Notes: generated by a model not told the origin, from the letters alone. A DNA stretch of 64,000 nucleotides from Pseudomonas sp. N3-W (GCF_024970185.1 NZ_CP103965.1:2538001-2602000); one strand, 5' to 3'. Counted from the first letter of the stretch, positions 52,268 to 60,299 are shown. Numbers and translations: made by a program.

Positions 52268-52620
52268 GGCGTCACCTCTTCCAGATCAAGGTCCTTGGCG
52301 GTGATCATGAACGTCTCGACGTTTTTGACGCGGTAGAACGTGCGGGTGCAGTTCTTGCGGGCCAGGCATCGAGAATTTCTTCAAGCTCGTGCTTGGCCTC
52401 GGAGCTGACGGTTGGAAAGTCATCGGTCCACTCGCCGAGATCGCTCGATGCCGCGTTGTCTGCCATGGCATCAATTACTGCGTCCGAATCGACGAACTCT
52501 GCAGGATCTGCGTAGCGGATTTCGCCACGCAGGCATTCATCCTCCGGCGCTAGCTCATCGTTTTGCGTGATGAACGAGCGCCAGTCGGCGGTCCAGTCCT
52601 CGGTGTTGGTGGAGTATGCC
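52268..52620 (-). pseudogene. Frameshifted phage hypothetical gene
   Basis: The minus strand reads TEDWTADWRSFITQNDELAP, YADPAEFVDSDAVIDAMADN and LEEILDAW, then continues in another frame as RKNCTRTFYRVKNVETFMIT and ends DLEEVTP. The 5' end is missing. It resembles short phage replication-region proteins of unknown role. Confidence 0.55.
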
Positions 52621-52792
52621 TATTCGATATTGGTCGGAGTTACTGGCAAAACAGTTTCTTCAGGTATGACTTCGTCCTTGCCGCTATAACGGCTGACTTA
52701 AAAGGGGCTATTAAGTATCGATGCGCGAGTAATGCGCGCGGTGATTGGCTGTGTTTATATACAGCTTTGTTGCTCGCAAGAGGTTCGCATCA

Positions 52793-53179
52793 ATGTTCCA
52801 TCACCTTTCAATTGGCGTGAAAGACCTGGACAAGTCCGGGCGCTTTTACGATGCAGCCATGGGGGCGCTTGGGTTTCGTAGGGTCTTCGAGGATGAGACC
52901 GCTATTGGGTATGGTCTCGAGGACGGGAAAGATAAGCTTTGCTTAAAGCTGCGCCCGGATGCGGTAGCTCCAGGTCCCGGTTTCCATTTGGCGTTCTCTG
53001 CTCAATCAAGAGGCGCCGTCGACTCGTTCCATCTAAGGGCTCTAAGCGCTGGCGGTACTGATAACGGAGCACCGGGGTTGCGCTCGCATTATGGTCCCCA
53101 TTATTACGCTGCATTCTTGATCGATCCCGACGGTTATCGGGTTGAGGCTGTAATTAATAGAGCCGATACCGAAGCGTAA
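52793..53179 (+). CDS. VOC-family (glyoxalase-like) protein
   Basis: A 128-residue protein with the vicinal-oxygen-chelate fold: MFHHLSIGVKDLDKSGRFYD at the start and YYAAFLIDPDGYRVEAV at the end, including metal ligands His and Glu. This fits lyases or resistance proteins of the glyoxalase group. Intact and complete. Substrate unknown. Confidence 0.82.
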   Translation: MFHHLSIGVKDLDKSGRFYDAAMGALGFRRVFEDETAIGYGLEDGKDKLCLKLRPDAVAPGPGFHLAFSAQSRGAVDSFHLRALSAGGTDNGAPGLRSHYGPHYYAAFLIDPDGYRVEAVINRADTEA

Positions 53180-53496
53180 TACAGCCTGGCGCTACGCTTC
53201 CTACTAGTCTTGGCGCGGGCCGCTGTAGCGGCTGGCTTTGAAGGGGAGGGTGTTACAGTTCTTTGGCAGCTTCTGCTTCTTTCAACGCTTGCGTGCTCAG
53301 GCCGAACATGAGCGTCTGTGCAGCGTCCGCCTGCTGCCTTGGTCTCGCCTGAGGTTTTGACGATACCTGTGGCGAGGAAGCGTGCTCCCTTGCCACAGGC
53401 CTCACAACGGGTCTCGCATTCCCTCTCGAACGGGAACGCACGAGCGAGAAACTGGAGAAGAACAACCTGTTGTGATAACCACCAATGAGTGGAGTA

Positions 53497-54084
53497 CTAC
53501 CCGACGATGAACTCGATCATGGCGCTTGGATCAGAAGTCACACCGTTCACGACTTCCGTCGCCTTGACATGCTTGTCACCGGCCTCCCAAGCACGGTCGT
53601 AAGTCCAGCGAGTACCGTCTACCTTGGCCTTGCCTAAAAGACTACTGTCATGATTCAGCACATTAACGGCAGTCGTTCCCGACGCGCAGGTGCCCTCGAT
53701 CTTCACGTTACCTACGGGGTGACGGCTTCCGTCTTTTGGTGAAGTAATGGTTGGTGCGGTGCGTGGCGCAGAGACGTAGAAAAGACGTTGTGCGGTGGGG
53801 TCGGACGCCACACCGTTTACAATCTGCCGGGCCTTGACATGCTTTGTGCCTGCATCCCAGTTGCGACTGTAGGACCAGATTTGACCCTTTACCTTGGCAT
53901 CGCCCAACTTGCTGTTGTCATGGTTTAGTATCTCAACAGCCGCGCCATGGGAACAGCTCCCCTCAATCAACACACGACCCAGAGTATGTGTGCTGCCTTC
54001 TTTCGGATCCACAATCGTTGGCAGGGGAGGCTTGGTCTCAGCGGTATTTTTTGAACTTACTCGGGATTTCGTTTGGTCCGTCAT
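53497..54084 (-). CDS. Two-repeat Ig-like domain protein
   Basis: A 195-residue protein started at the ATG after AGGAG. Two Ig-like repeats of about 80 residues are clear (GSTHTLGRVLIEGSCSHGAA... and GSRHPVGNVKIEGTCASGTT...), each ending VVNGV-SDPSA-type. It is the design of bacterial adhesion or passenger Ig modules, here without a signal peptide. Function unknown. Confidence 0.65.
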   Translation of the reverse strand: MTDQTKSRVSSKNTAETKPPLPTIVDPKEGSTHTLGRVLIEGSCSHGAAVEILNHDNSKLGDAKVKGQIWSYSRNWDAGTKHVKARQIVNGVASDPTAQRLFYVSAPRTAPTITSPKDGSRHPVGNVKIEGTCASGTTAVNVLNHDSSLLGKAKVDGTRWTYDRAWEAGDKHVKATEVVNGVTSDPSAMIEFIVG

Positions 54085-54409
54085 GATTAATTCTCCTGAG
54101 CGCGGCACGATTGCCTGCGTCTTCAAGGTCTAGCACACCGAAAAAAAACTGCCTGTAAGAACTGACAGCTACGACGAACGGTATTTGATATCAGAGCCAC
54201 TTTTTGGGCTCCGCTCCAGCAACACCAGGCAAAATGCTTTGTGCTCCCAGCTTATAAATCGTGTCGAAATCCGATAACCGGTCCCACGCGATCCTGCAGT
54301 TGCCAGCATTGAGTCTAAGCTATCGGAGGAGTAAAAAAGCCTCACTGAGATTGTGAGCCTTACACAATCAGAGATGAGTCACGACATCGGTATATGGAGA
54401 TCCGGTTCA

Positions 54410-56023
54410 ATGACAACACTTATCCAAAGCACGGATGCAGCTTCCTTGGCAACTGCCAAAAGTCTCAATAACGACAATGACAACGTTCGCTTTCCTTGGA
54501 CCCATTTGAGTCCGGCGGTCCTGCACGCCGAACCTTATGCCGGGTTTGTCTACGTCATCAGCGCAAGCACGCGTATCCTAATCGGCGATGAGAGCCTGAG
54601 ACCTCTGGCTATTCGGTTGGCATTCGGCTTCACCGGTGCCGCAGGACTCGCAAAGCCGCCCGCCATTTTGCTCGTGTCAGGTGGTCACCCCCCGCGGGGT
54701 AGCGGCGATGTAGAGCTGATACTGTCCGCCCCGGATACCGCTGAGGTTTCGATCCCCGCCAAGGGTGAGCGCGAGACCTACCGAATAGATATCAGCAGTG
54801 CCATCCGCGTTACCGCGAAAACCCTTGAGGCCATGGCCCGGGCACTGACGACCTTGCATAAAGCGGCATTGGTTTCTACCTCGCTTGATCCAGGGGTTGT
54901 GATCGATGCGCCCGTCTATTCCGAACGCTCGCTGATGATCGATGTGGGGCGTAAGTATTACAGCCCTGAGTGGATGAAAAACCTGCTGCGTGAAATGGCC
55001 TGGAACCAGCTCAACACCCTGCATTTGCACCTCACCGACAATGAGGGGGTACGGGTTATCTTCCCCTCTGCTCCGGAAACTGCGAGCGACGATGCCTGGA
55101 GCGCAGCGCAACTCAAGGACATCCTCGACACCGCCGCGTCCTATCACATTGAGGTCATCCCGGAAATTGAAACACCTGGGCATATGAAATGGATCCTGAG
55201 CAAAAGGCCGGAGTTTCAACTTAAGCTCGCTGATAGCAATGGCACGGTGGTGGAGAAAGCACTCGACTTCAGCAAGTCTGCCGCTCGCGACTTTCTCAAG
55301 ACGCTCTTCAGCGACCTCTGCGATATGTTCCCAGACAGCCACCATATCCACTTGGCGGCTGATGAGTATTTTCTTACTCCAATCACCCAGAGCAACACGC
55401 CACAACTGGCCCAGTACGTGCGCGAAGGCTCCGCAAAGCCCAACGCCACTTCCGAGGATGCCGTGAGGTACTTTATCAATGACCTGGCGAGGCTCGTTCA
55501 GGAGAGAGGCAAGATTGCGCGGGTCTGGAACGATGGTGCGGTTAACCGAAATGCAGTCATTAATCTGGACAAAAAAACAGAAATAGAGTGCTGGAGTATC
55601 TGGGGGAGCAAACGCAATGAGATGAATGTGCAAGAGTTGGTCGACGCTGGCTACACCGTGAAAAATGCTAACGGTGACTTTTACTTCGTCATTGATAGGG
55701 GGTGGGATCACCTGTTCCATCCCAAACACTCGCCTCGCGGTATCTACGATGTCTGGCGAGCCAACCATTTTATGGACAAAGCAGGAGATGCTGTGACGGA
55801 TATACCTGCGCACAGCCCCTATATGGCGGGGGCGGGCCTGCAGGTCTGGGCCGACCAACCGCACTACCGCACGCCTGAAGAGGTCTGGTCACAGCTGATT
55901 GTGTGGATGTTGCCATTGGGGCAACGCACCTGGGATTCGCCGAACGCAGAGCCCGATTATAAATCTCTCTCACTGATCGCCCGTGCTGTAGCCCATCCAC
56001 CGCCTGTACCGTGGAAGGAATGA
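54410..56023 (+). CDS. GH20 beta-N-acetylhexosaminidase
   Basis: A 537-residue protein started at ATG 54410 after GGAG. The GH20 barrel begins near RSLMIDVGRKYYSPEWMKNL; the catalytic pair is D318-E319 in HIHLAADEYF (family H-x-G-x-D-E), and the substrate tryptophans occur in GLQVWADQP. No signal peptide is seen, which is unusual for an extracellular enzyme. It should remove terminal N-acetylglucosamine or galactosamine from glycans. Its island position suggests accessory carriage. Confidence 0.85.
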   Translation: MTTLIQSTDAASLATAKSLNNDNDNVRFPWTHLSPAVLHAEPYAGFVYVISASTRILIGDESLRPLAIRLAFGFTGAAGLAKPPAILLVSGGHPPRGSGDVELILSAPDTAEVSIPAKGERETYRIDISSAIRVTAKTLEAMARALTTLHKAALVSTSLDPGVVIDAPVYSERSLMIDVGRKYYSPEWMKNLLREMAWNQLNTLHLHLTDNEGVRVIFPSAPETASDDAWSAAQLKDILDTAASYHIEVIPEIETPGHMKWILSKRPEFQLKLADSNGTVVEKALDFSKSAARDFLKTLFSDLCDMFPDSHHIHLAADEYFLTPITQSNTPQLAQYVREGSAKPNATSEDAVRYFINDLARLVQERGKIARVWNDGAVNRNAVINLDKKTEIECWSIWGSKRNEMNVQELVDAGYTVKNANGDFYFVIDRGWDHLFHPKHSPRGIYDVWRANHFMDKAGDAVTDIPAHSPYMAGAGLQVWADQPHYRTPEEVWSQLIVWMLPLGQRTWDSPNAEPDYKSLSLIARAVAHPPPVPWKE

Positions 56024-56100
56024 GGCGCCTATGCGGTATGCGCACGCTCGAATGCTATGGCCGAAAGCGGTCATTTGGGAGCCACGCTCGAAACACTGAA

Positions 56101-56136
56101 GGTACCGATAGAGCCCTGATTAGTCAGGGCTAAAGC
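56101..56136. repeat. Inverted copy of the tRNA-Ser terminator
   Basis: GTACCGATAGAGCCCTGATTA then GTCAGGGCT is identical but for one base to the reverse complement of the sequence just after tRNA-Ser (60176-60206). No tRNA part accompanies it. Confidence 0.7.
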
Positions 56137-56149
56137 GAGTACAGGACCT

Positions 56150-56340
56150 GCCTTGTCTCGGATCGTTGGGGGGCGCGATTGGGAGCCGTTTGTTCAACGT
56201 TGCTTCAATGCTTGCCACGATATTGATGCCAAGGCGCTGAGCCCAAGTGGCGGGGCGATTTACAAGATGAAAGCGGCCGCGTGACTTCCCGCTCGGCTGA
56301 GGGCATGATTTGCTCATGGTTAGTATTTTGCCTACGGCAA
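56150..56340 (+). pseudogene. Duplicated 3' end of the antiterminator-like gene
   Basis: The frame RDWEPFVQRCFNACHDIDAK then GGAIYKMKAAA-stop and the downstream GGTTAGTATTTTGCCTACGG repeat the end of the gene at 41357 and its flank at roughly 85 percent. Confidence 0.75.
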
Positions 56341-56422
56341 CGCTCACTGATTATTCATCAAAACCCGGCCACAGCGTCGGGTTTTTTATTGCCCACGGAA
56401 AGGGCGATTCTGCAAAAGGAAT

Positions 56423-56611
56423 TTGCAGATATTGAAAGAATTCAGATGCGGTAACTGCAAAAGATTTCTCGCCCGTACGGGTGGGCACACAGAGTTCCAG
56501 ATCAAATGTTCCCCATCTGGGGCGTTGAATCATGAGAAGGCCATGAGCCTCGAGCAATCGCCTTTGAGCGACATGAAAGCGGAATTTTCCGTTATAAATC
56601 ATTCGACTTAA
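56423..56611 (+). pseudogene. Com-like copy 3, degenerate
   Basis: Reads RCGNCKRFLARTGGHTEFQI then KCSPSGALNHEKA. The second CxxC is CSPS, so zinc binding should be lost, and the ATG found in copy 4 is ATA. It stops 11 bp before the mini lectin start. Confidence 0.7.
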
Positions 56612-56622
56612 AGGTGAAATAC

Positions 56623-57141
56623 ATGGCTCTCAAATTTCAGATTTTCCCGTTTACCCAAAATGGTAGCTCTGTCCTGCCTCCTCGTAACTTCATGCTCGCG
56701 GGTCAGTACCTCGAGTCTCCAAATAAGCAGTACAAGCTGGTTTTTGAAGCTGATGCCAACCTTGTGCTCTACAACAATGGAGTGAGGGAGTGGGTTTCGG
56801 ATAACTCTGTACCTTATACGTACGTGGATTCCAATCCGAATAAGAACCTGGTCAGCTGTTTCTACATGCACAGTTCCGGGATCCTCATGGATCATGTGCA
56901 TAACAGAATGTGGATCGCTACTACCAGCTGGATTCCGGTACCGGACCAGGCGGGGGCGCCGCTGCGTGCGTTCTTGCAGCTGCAAGACGATGGCAATATC
57001 GTCATCGTAGATGGCGTGCCTACCTGGGCTCGATTTGGTTTCACGCCAACGGCTGCTCCTCGGCCGCGCGTGATTTACCCGGATCATGGCACCGGTCCTC
57101 TGCCTACATTCAAGGAATGGACGTGGAATAACGTCTTCTAA
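56623..57141 (+). CDS. One-domain B-lectin protein (mini LlpA)
   Basis: A 172-residue protein. The start (FPFTQNGSSVLPPRNFMLAG) matches the N-terminus of the 291-residue LlpA-like protein and the end (TWARFGFTPTAAPRPRVIYP) matches its C-terminus, with one MMBL domain between. Sugar-site motifs are EADANLVLY and QDDGNIVIV, both altered from QxDxNxVxY. No signal peptide. A one-domain relative of LlpA that could still bind glycans; killing ability uncertain. Confidence 0.7.
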   Translation: MALKFQIFPFTQNGSSVLPPRNFMLAGQYLESPNKQYKLVFEADANLVLYNNGVREWVSDNSVPYTYVDSNPNKNLVSCFYMHSSGILMDHVHNRMWIATTSWIPVPDQAGAPLRAFLQLQDDGNIVIVDGVPTWARFGFTPTAAPRPRVIYPDHGTGPLPTFKEWTWNNVF

Positions 57142-57198
57142 GGCTGTAGGAGGCCCTGTGAATATACGGAGCTTCCTTGTTGTTCTTCACCTGTACAG

Positions 57199-57226
57199 GG
57201 CCCCGTCATAGTGCGGGGCTTTTTTA
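57199..57226 (+). terminator. Intrinsic terminator after the mini lectin
   Basis: CCCCG-TCATAGTG-CGGGG followed by CTTTTTT; ends the mini lectin transcript. Confidence 0.7.
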
Positions 57227-57321
57227 TGTCCGCCGTTCGTCAAACACTTGGCACTTGTTATGTGATGCCCGTCTCTCATGTTTAAGCCCGGATATTCCGC
57301 GCCTCTGACTGGAGAGCCAGC

Positions 57322-57519
57322 ATGAAAATCGACGAGAACGCTCCTGGCAACATATCTCAGCAGGAGGTAACGCGCGGCACGGACAATGAAACAGGCCACG
57401 ATCCTCGGCGGGATGAGGCGGATGTTCCGCTGCCGCCTGATGATGAAGCGCCTCTGGAAGAGGACATGTCGGATGTAGACGCTGCCGATTCAGTGGCGAG
57501 CGAGCATCCCGACACCTGA
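57322..57519 (+). CDS. Acidic small protein (65 aa)
   Basis: A 65-residue acidic protein (MKIDENAPGNISQQEVTRGT at the start, DMSDVDAADSVASEHPDT at the end). It precedes the terminator and com copy 4. A truncated copy precedes com copy 1. No family recognised; it is a fixed part of the duplicated cassette. Confidence 0.6.
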   Translation: MKIDENAPGNISQQEVTRGTDNETGHDPRRDEADVPLPPDDEAPLEEDMSDVDAADSVASEHPDT

Positions 57520-57536
57520 CAATCACGTCAAATCAA

Positions 57537-57561
57537 ACCCGACCACCGTGTCGGGTTTTTT
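57537..57561 (+). terminator. Terminator preceding com copy 4
   Basis: CCCGACCACCGTGTCGGG plus TTTTTT; same unit as at 42260 and 56362. Confidence 0.7.
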
Positions 57562-57603
57562 ATTGCCCGCAGAAGGGCGCGCTTTGCAAAAAGGAATTTG
57601 CAG

Positions 57604-57789
57604 ATGTTGAAAGAATGCAGGTGTGGGCATTGCAAACGACTTCTCGCCCGCGTGGGTGAGTTCACAGAGCTCCAGATCAAATGTTCCCGATGCGGGACGT
57701 TGAATCATGAGAAGGCCATGAGCCTCGAGCGATCGCCTTTGAGCGACATGAAAGCGGAATCCTCCGCGATAAAACATTCGACTCAATAG
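57604..57789 (+). CDS. Com-like zinc-ribbon translational activator, copy 4 (intact)
   Basis: A 61-residue protein from the ATG at 57604 after AAAGGAATTTGCAG. Both zinc pairs are intact (RCGHCKRLLARVGEFTELQI, KCSRCGTLNHEKA). It stops 8 bp before the GTG of the colicin-M-like gene. By analogy to Mu Com it could open that mRNA start for translation. Confidence 0.75.
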   Translation: MLKECRCGHCKRLLARVGEFTELQIKCSRCGTLNHEKAMSLERSPLSDMKAESSAIKHSTQ

Positions 57790-57797
57790 GTATACTT

Positions 57798-58637
57798 GTG
57801 GATCTTCCAGCAATTAATGTTACAGCTCCTGAGCCATTTTATCCGGGACTTAATCAAAGCGGCGGCGGCACGATGCAAAGCCCAGCTATAGTATTTAACC
57901 AAATGCAGCTAATTAGGAATAACTACTACGTTAAAGGAATGTGGCGGCAGGTTGTAGTTAAGCTCTGCTCAGAAGCAGAGTTTTACATGAATAAAAGTGG
58001 TGGGAAATTCGCGGCGTGGATGGTCGGAGACGCACTCCAGCGTGATTTTAAGGTTTTGCCTTTTGCTGACAATTATATGTGCGTTACGGGAGTATCTCCT
58101 GAGGCGGCGCTATGGTATGCGTATCAGAACCCTCTTCTTGTCACCCGAGCAAATGCTGTACAGCAATCCAAGCAACTGTCCGCTACAGATTTGGGGCCCG
58201 TATCTGCTTTGGGCCATTTCATCAATGGTAATGGTAGTAGTGTTGAGATGGATATTACGAAGCTGGGGTTGACGCCCTCGGTTACGAAAATCCCACTCTT
58301 GGAACAGCATCTCGCCTCTATGCCAGTCGGTACGTCCAGCGTTTTTATTGACAAAGTACCTTATGATACTTTTGCGGACTCGTTTAACACTGGCGTAGTT
58401 CTTGGGCATATTACTTTGAAAATTGAAGGTACTGCTACGAAGTCTGAGGCCGGAGCGGTCACATTCAACGGAGTGGCGCGCGCCTATAATGACAAATATG
58501 ACGCTAACCAAGGCTCATTCAGAAACGCTCTTCCCGAGGCAGCCACGACCATCCTGCGAAAAATTCAAGAGGTGACGAACGCCAAGGAGTATGAAATTGA
58601 AATCAAAGGCTCTCTGCCGATCAATATTCAGCGGTAG
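57798..58637 (+). CDS. Colicin-M-like bacteriocin with altered catalytic histidine
   Basis: A 279-residue protein, started at GTG. The C-terminal half aligns closely with colicin M (LGHITLKIEGTATKSE, TFNGVARAYNDKYDANQGSF, KEYEIEIKG). Colicin M destroys lipid II in the periplasm. Of the catalytic set D226, Y228, D229, H235, R236, the equivalents D232, Y234, D235 and R242 are present, but the histidine is F241. The N-terminus (LPAINVTAPEP) can serve as a TonB-box-like segment. A four-helix membrane protein follows, fitting a PmiA-type immunity protein. Confidence 0.82.
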   Translation: MDLPAINVTAPEPFYPGLNQSGGGTMQSPAIVFNQMQLIRNNYYVKGMWRQVVVKLCSEAEFYMNKSGGKFAAWMVGDALQRDFKVLPFADNYMCVTGVSPEAALWYAYQNPLLVTRANAVQQSKQLSATDLGPVSALGHFINGNGSSVEMDITKLGLTPSVTKIPLLEQHLASMPVGTSSVFIDKVPYDTFADSFNTGVVLGHITLKIEGTATKSEAGAVTFNGVARAYNDKYDANQGSFRNALPEAATTILRKIQEVTNAKEYEIEIKGSLPINIQR

Positions 58638-58846
58638 TTGAGCGATAGATCGGGACAGTCTGTCACTGGCTTCCCTCTAGATATCGTCGTGCCGGTCGCA
58701 ATCCGGCATGACTGATGTTGTCTGTGGATTTTTTGTGTTTTTTTTGTGTTTTTTTTTGATTTTGGAATGGATGGTTTGACGGAGGTGTTGTAGCGACTCT
58801 ACTATCGTTGATCTCTTTTGGCTTGAATGATGTGGTAGTTATCTAT
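58638..58846. other. T-rich intergenic region
   Basis: Runs of TTTTTTGTG (58724-58764) between the bacteriocin and its putative immunity gene. It may hold the separate immunity promoter. A simple-sequence slippage tract is possible. Confidence 0.4.
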
Positions 58847-59272
58847 ATGCATACCTGGAAGCGGTTTCTAATACTCTTTGTGGTCTCCTTGTTAGCGTTG
58901 GTGTTATTTGTATGCTCGATTGCGGGGACGCCTGAAAATCCTAATGATTTAAGCGATACAGGCGGCGTGCCCGCAGCCTATATGTTTGCGACCTTTATTA
59001 TGGCTTTTGGCGTTTTTTCTTGGGGTGTTTCATTGGTTGGATTGTTGGTTCGTAGGCTCGTGAGCGATGAGCGCGCCAATTTCAAAAAATTTATTATCTT
59101 TATCTCAAGCCTTCCTTTATTCCTAACGTCGGCATTCGGGGCTTTCTCGGTTGCAGTATTTTCATACGACTCGATCATTGGCCTCTTGGGTGGTATTTTG
59201 TTTTTTTCAGTTATGGCCTGTCTCTGCCTGATGTCGCTGCCAGTTTCGAAGATTAAACGGGCGCAGGTATAG
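58847..59272 (+). CDS. Putative colicin-M-type immunity protein, four TM helices
   Basis: A 141-residue protein with four hydrophobic helices (FLILFVVSLLALVLFVCSI; MFATFIMAFGVFSWGVSLVG; FIIFISSLPLFLTSAFGA; IIGLLGGILFFSVMACLCL). Pseudomonas M-type pyocins are paired with such four-helix inner-membrane immunity proteins. Low GC and the place directly after the bacteriocin support the call. TTG 58808 is an alternative start. Confidence 0.65.
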   Translation: MHTWKRFLILFVVSLLALVLFVCSIAGTPENPNDLSDTGGVPAAYMFATFIMAFGVFSWGVSLVGLLVRRLVSDERANFKKFIIFISSLPLFLTSAFGAFSVAVFSYDSIIGLLGGILFFSVMACLCLMSLPVSKIKRAQV

Positions 59273-59447
59273 CAGCCACACCTCTGATTGTCGTTTCGAT
59301 GTTGCACTGAGTGCGATATGGCGGTTAGCACGCAGCATTGGAAATGAATATTTTATTCAGAGTGTCGGAATTTAATGAGACCACATCGATTCCAAAGGGC
59401 TAAAGATGTTTTTGGCAGACAGAGTGGAAAGACACGTACACCAATTC

Positions 59448-59475
59448 AGAGCCCCAGCATTCGCTGGGGCTTTTT
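59448..59475 (+). terminator. Terminator, also a duplicated holin-leader sequence
   Basis: GAGCCCCAGC-ATTC-GCTGGGGCTTTTTC. The same CAGCATTCGCTGGGGC sequence lies before the holin at 42858, so this is part of the segmental duplication. Confidence 0.7.
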
Positions 59476-59510
59476 CGTTTTCAGCCCCGCCACCCGTCAA
59501 TTGAGCGATC

Positions 59511-59570
59511 AATGCCGCTGACCTCTGGGCTCTCATTCGCCAGCGGTTTGGGGGAGGCGATCCACCATGA
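59511..59570 (+). pseudogene. 3' end copy of the holin gene
   Basis: Reads NAADLWALIRQRFGGGDPP-stop, matching the end of the holin at 42907. Only these codons remain. Confidence 0.75.
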
Positions 59571-59824
59571 ACTACGAACTGATAAATTCCGGCGCAGTTG
59601 GCCTGATCTCGCTATGGGCCACCTGGTGCGTACTGAGCGGGAAGGTGAGAGACGGCATACTCGGCAAGCTGATTGACTCGACCATCGCCATCAGCGGGTT
59701 TGTGGTCATGGCCCGAAGCCAGAACATCTTCTTCGGCCCGACTACTGCGGGTATGACGCTGCATGTTTCCTTGGCGCTGACCGGCGCCCGCCACAATTTC
59801 AGATATCGCGATTTCGTGGCGTGA
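59567..59824 (+). pseudogene. Truncated copy of the holin-associated gene
   Basis: The first 78 codons match the gene at 43233 at about 90 percent (VGLISLWATWCVLSGKVRDG, FVVMARSQNIFFGPTTAG) and then diverge into FRYRDFVA and stop. The Cys-rich end is lost. Confidence 0.75.
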
Positions 59825-60170
59825 AGTGAGGCGTGAGCAGTTCTGTCTTTCACGCCATGGCACCTCAACGCCCTGGTCAGAGCTTTCGCGAGACTATTCA
59901 GATCATTATGCGAGCCACACCCTCCATCTTTATTTAGTTGGCGAATTACCGCGCCTACTAGAGGGGGGGGAGGGGAGCAGATCTGAGTTCAGCATCGAGA
60001 TTCCTCCGGGAAAGGGGATCATCGTGACAGCGGAAATGTTGTGACACACATAGGGAAATAGAGCGGTCGGCAGGACGCCGAAGGAGGGGCAAAAACGAAA
60101 AGTTTTGTTACGGTTGCCAAATAGTTTTGTAACGTAGCAAAAAAAGGGTCGAATTCTCAAACCCCAGAAA
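59825..60170. other. Right flank of the island, no supported gene
   Basis: About 350 bp between the truncated holin-associated gene and the tRNA. One frame ends FSIEIPPGKGIIVTAEML and could be the tail of a lost gene. No integrase or attachment repeat was found. Confidence 0.4.
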
Positions 60171-60200
60171 CGAAAAAGCCCTGAATAATCAGGGCTCTAT
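60171..60200 (-). terminator. Terminator of tRNA-Ser
   Basis: On the minus strand, AGCCCTGA-TTAT-TCAGGGCT followed by TTTTTC, directly after the tRNA 3' end. Confidence 0.75.
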
Positions 60201-60211
60201 CGGTACAAATA

Positions 60212-60299
60212 TGGCGGAGGCGATGGGATTCGAACTCATGGACCTGTTACAGTCGACGGTTTTCAAGACCGTTGCCTTAAACCACTCGGCCACACCTCC
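60212..60299 (-). tRNA. tRNA-Ser(UGA)
   Basis: An 88-nt cloverleaf on the minus strand. The acceptor stem is GGAGGTG/CGCCTCC with encoded CCA; the anticodon loop is CTTGAAA, so anticodon UGA. It has the long variable arm of serine tRNAs and the T-loop GGATTCGAACTC (reverse strand as read). The island lies on its 3' side, a typical integration side, though no attachment repeat was seen. Confidence 0.95.

Noticed and set aside
53253..53465. 70-codon minus-strand ORF ending FGLSTQALKEAEAAKEL
   Set aside because: It overlaps REP-like sequence, has no ribosome site, and is rich in Arg/Pro/Ser. Only the last 30 codons look coding; possibly a remnant, not supported as a gene.
57000..58000. CRISPR-like spaced repeats from the recurring com units
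   Set aside because: The repeats are whole genes hundreds of bases long with variable cargo, not short repeats with spacers.
36355..59824. Functional complete prophage
   Set aside because: No integrase, terminase, portal, capsid or tail-tube genes are seen. Only regulatory, lysis, spike and cargo genes remain.
59930..60160. 76-codon minus-strand ORF near the tRNA
   Set aside because: No ribosome site, composition unlike neighbours, and no recognisable motif.
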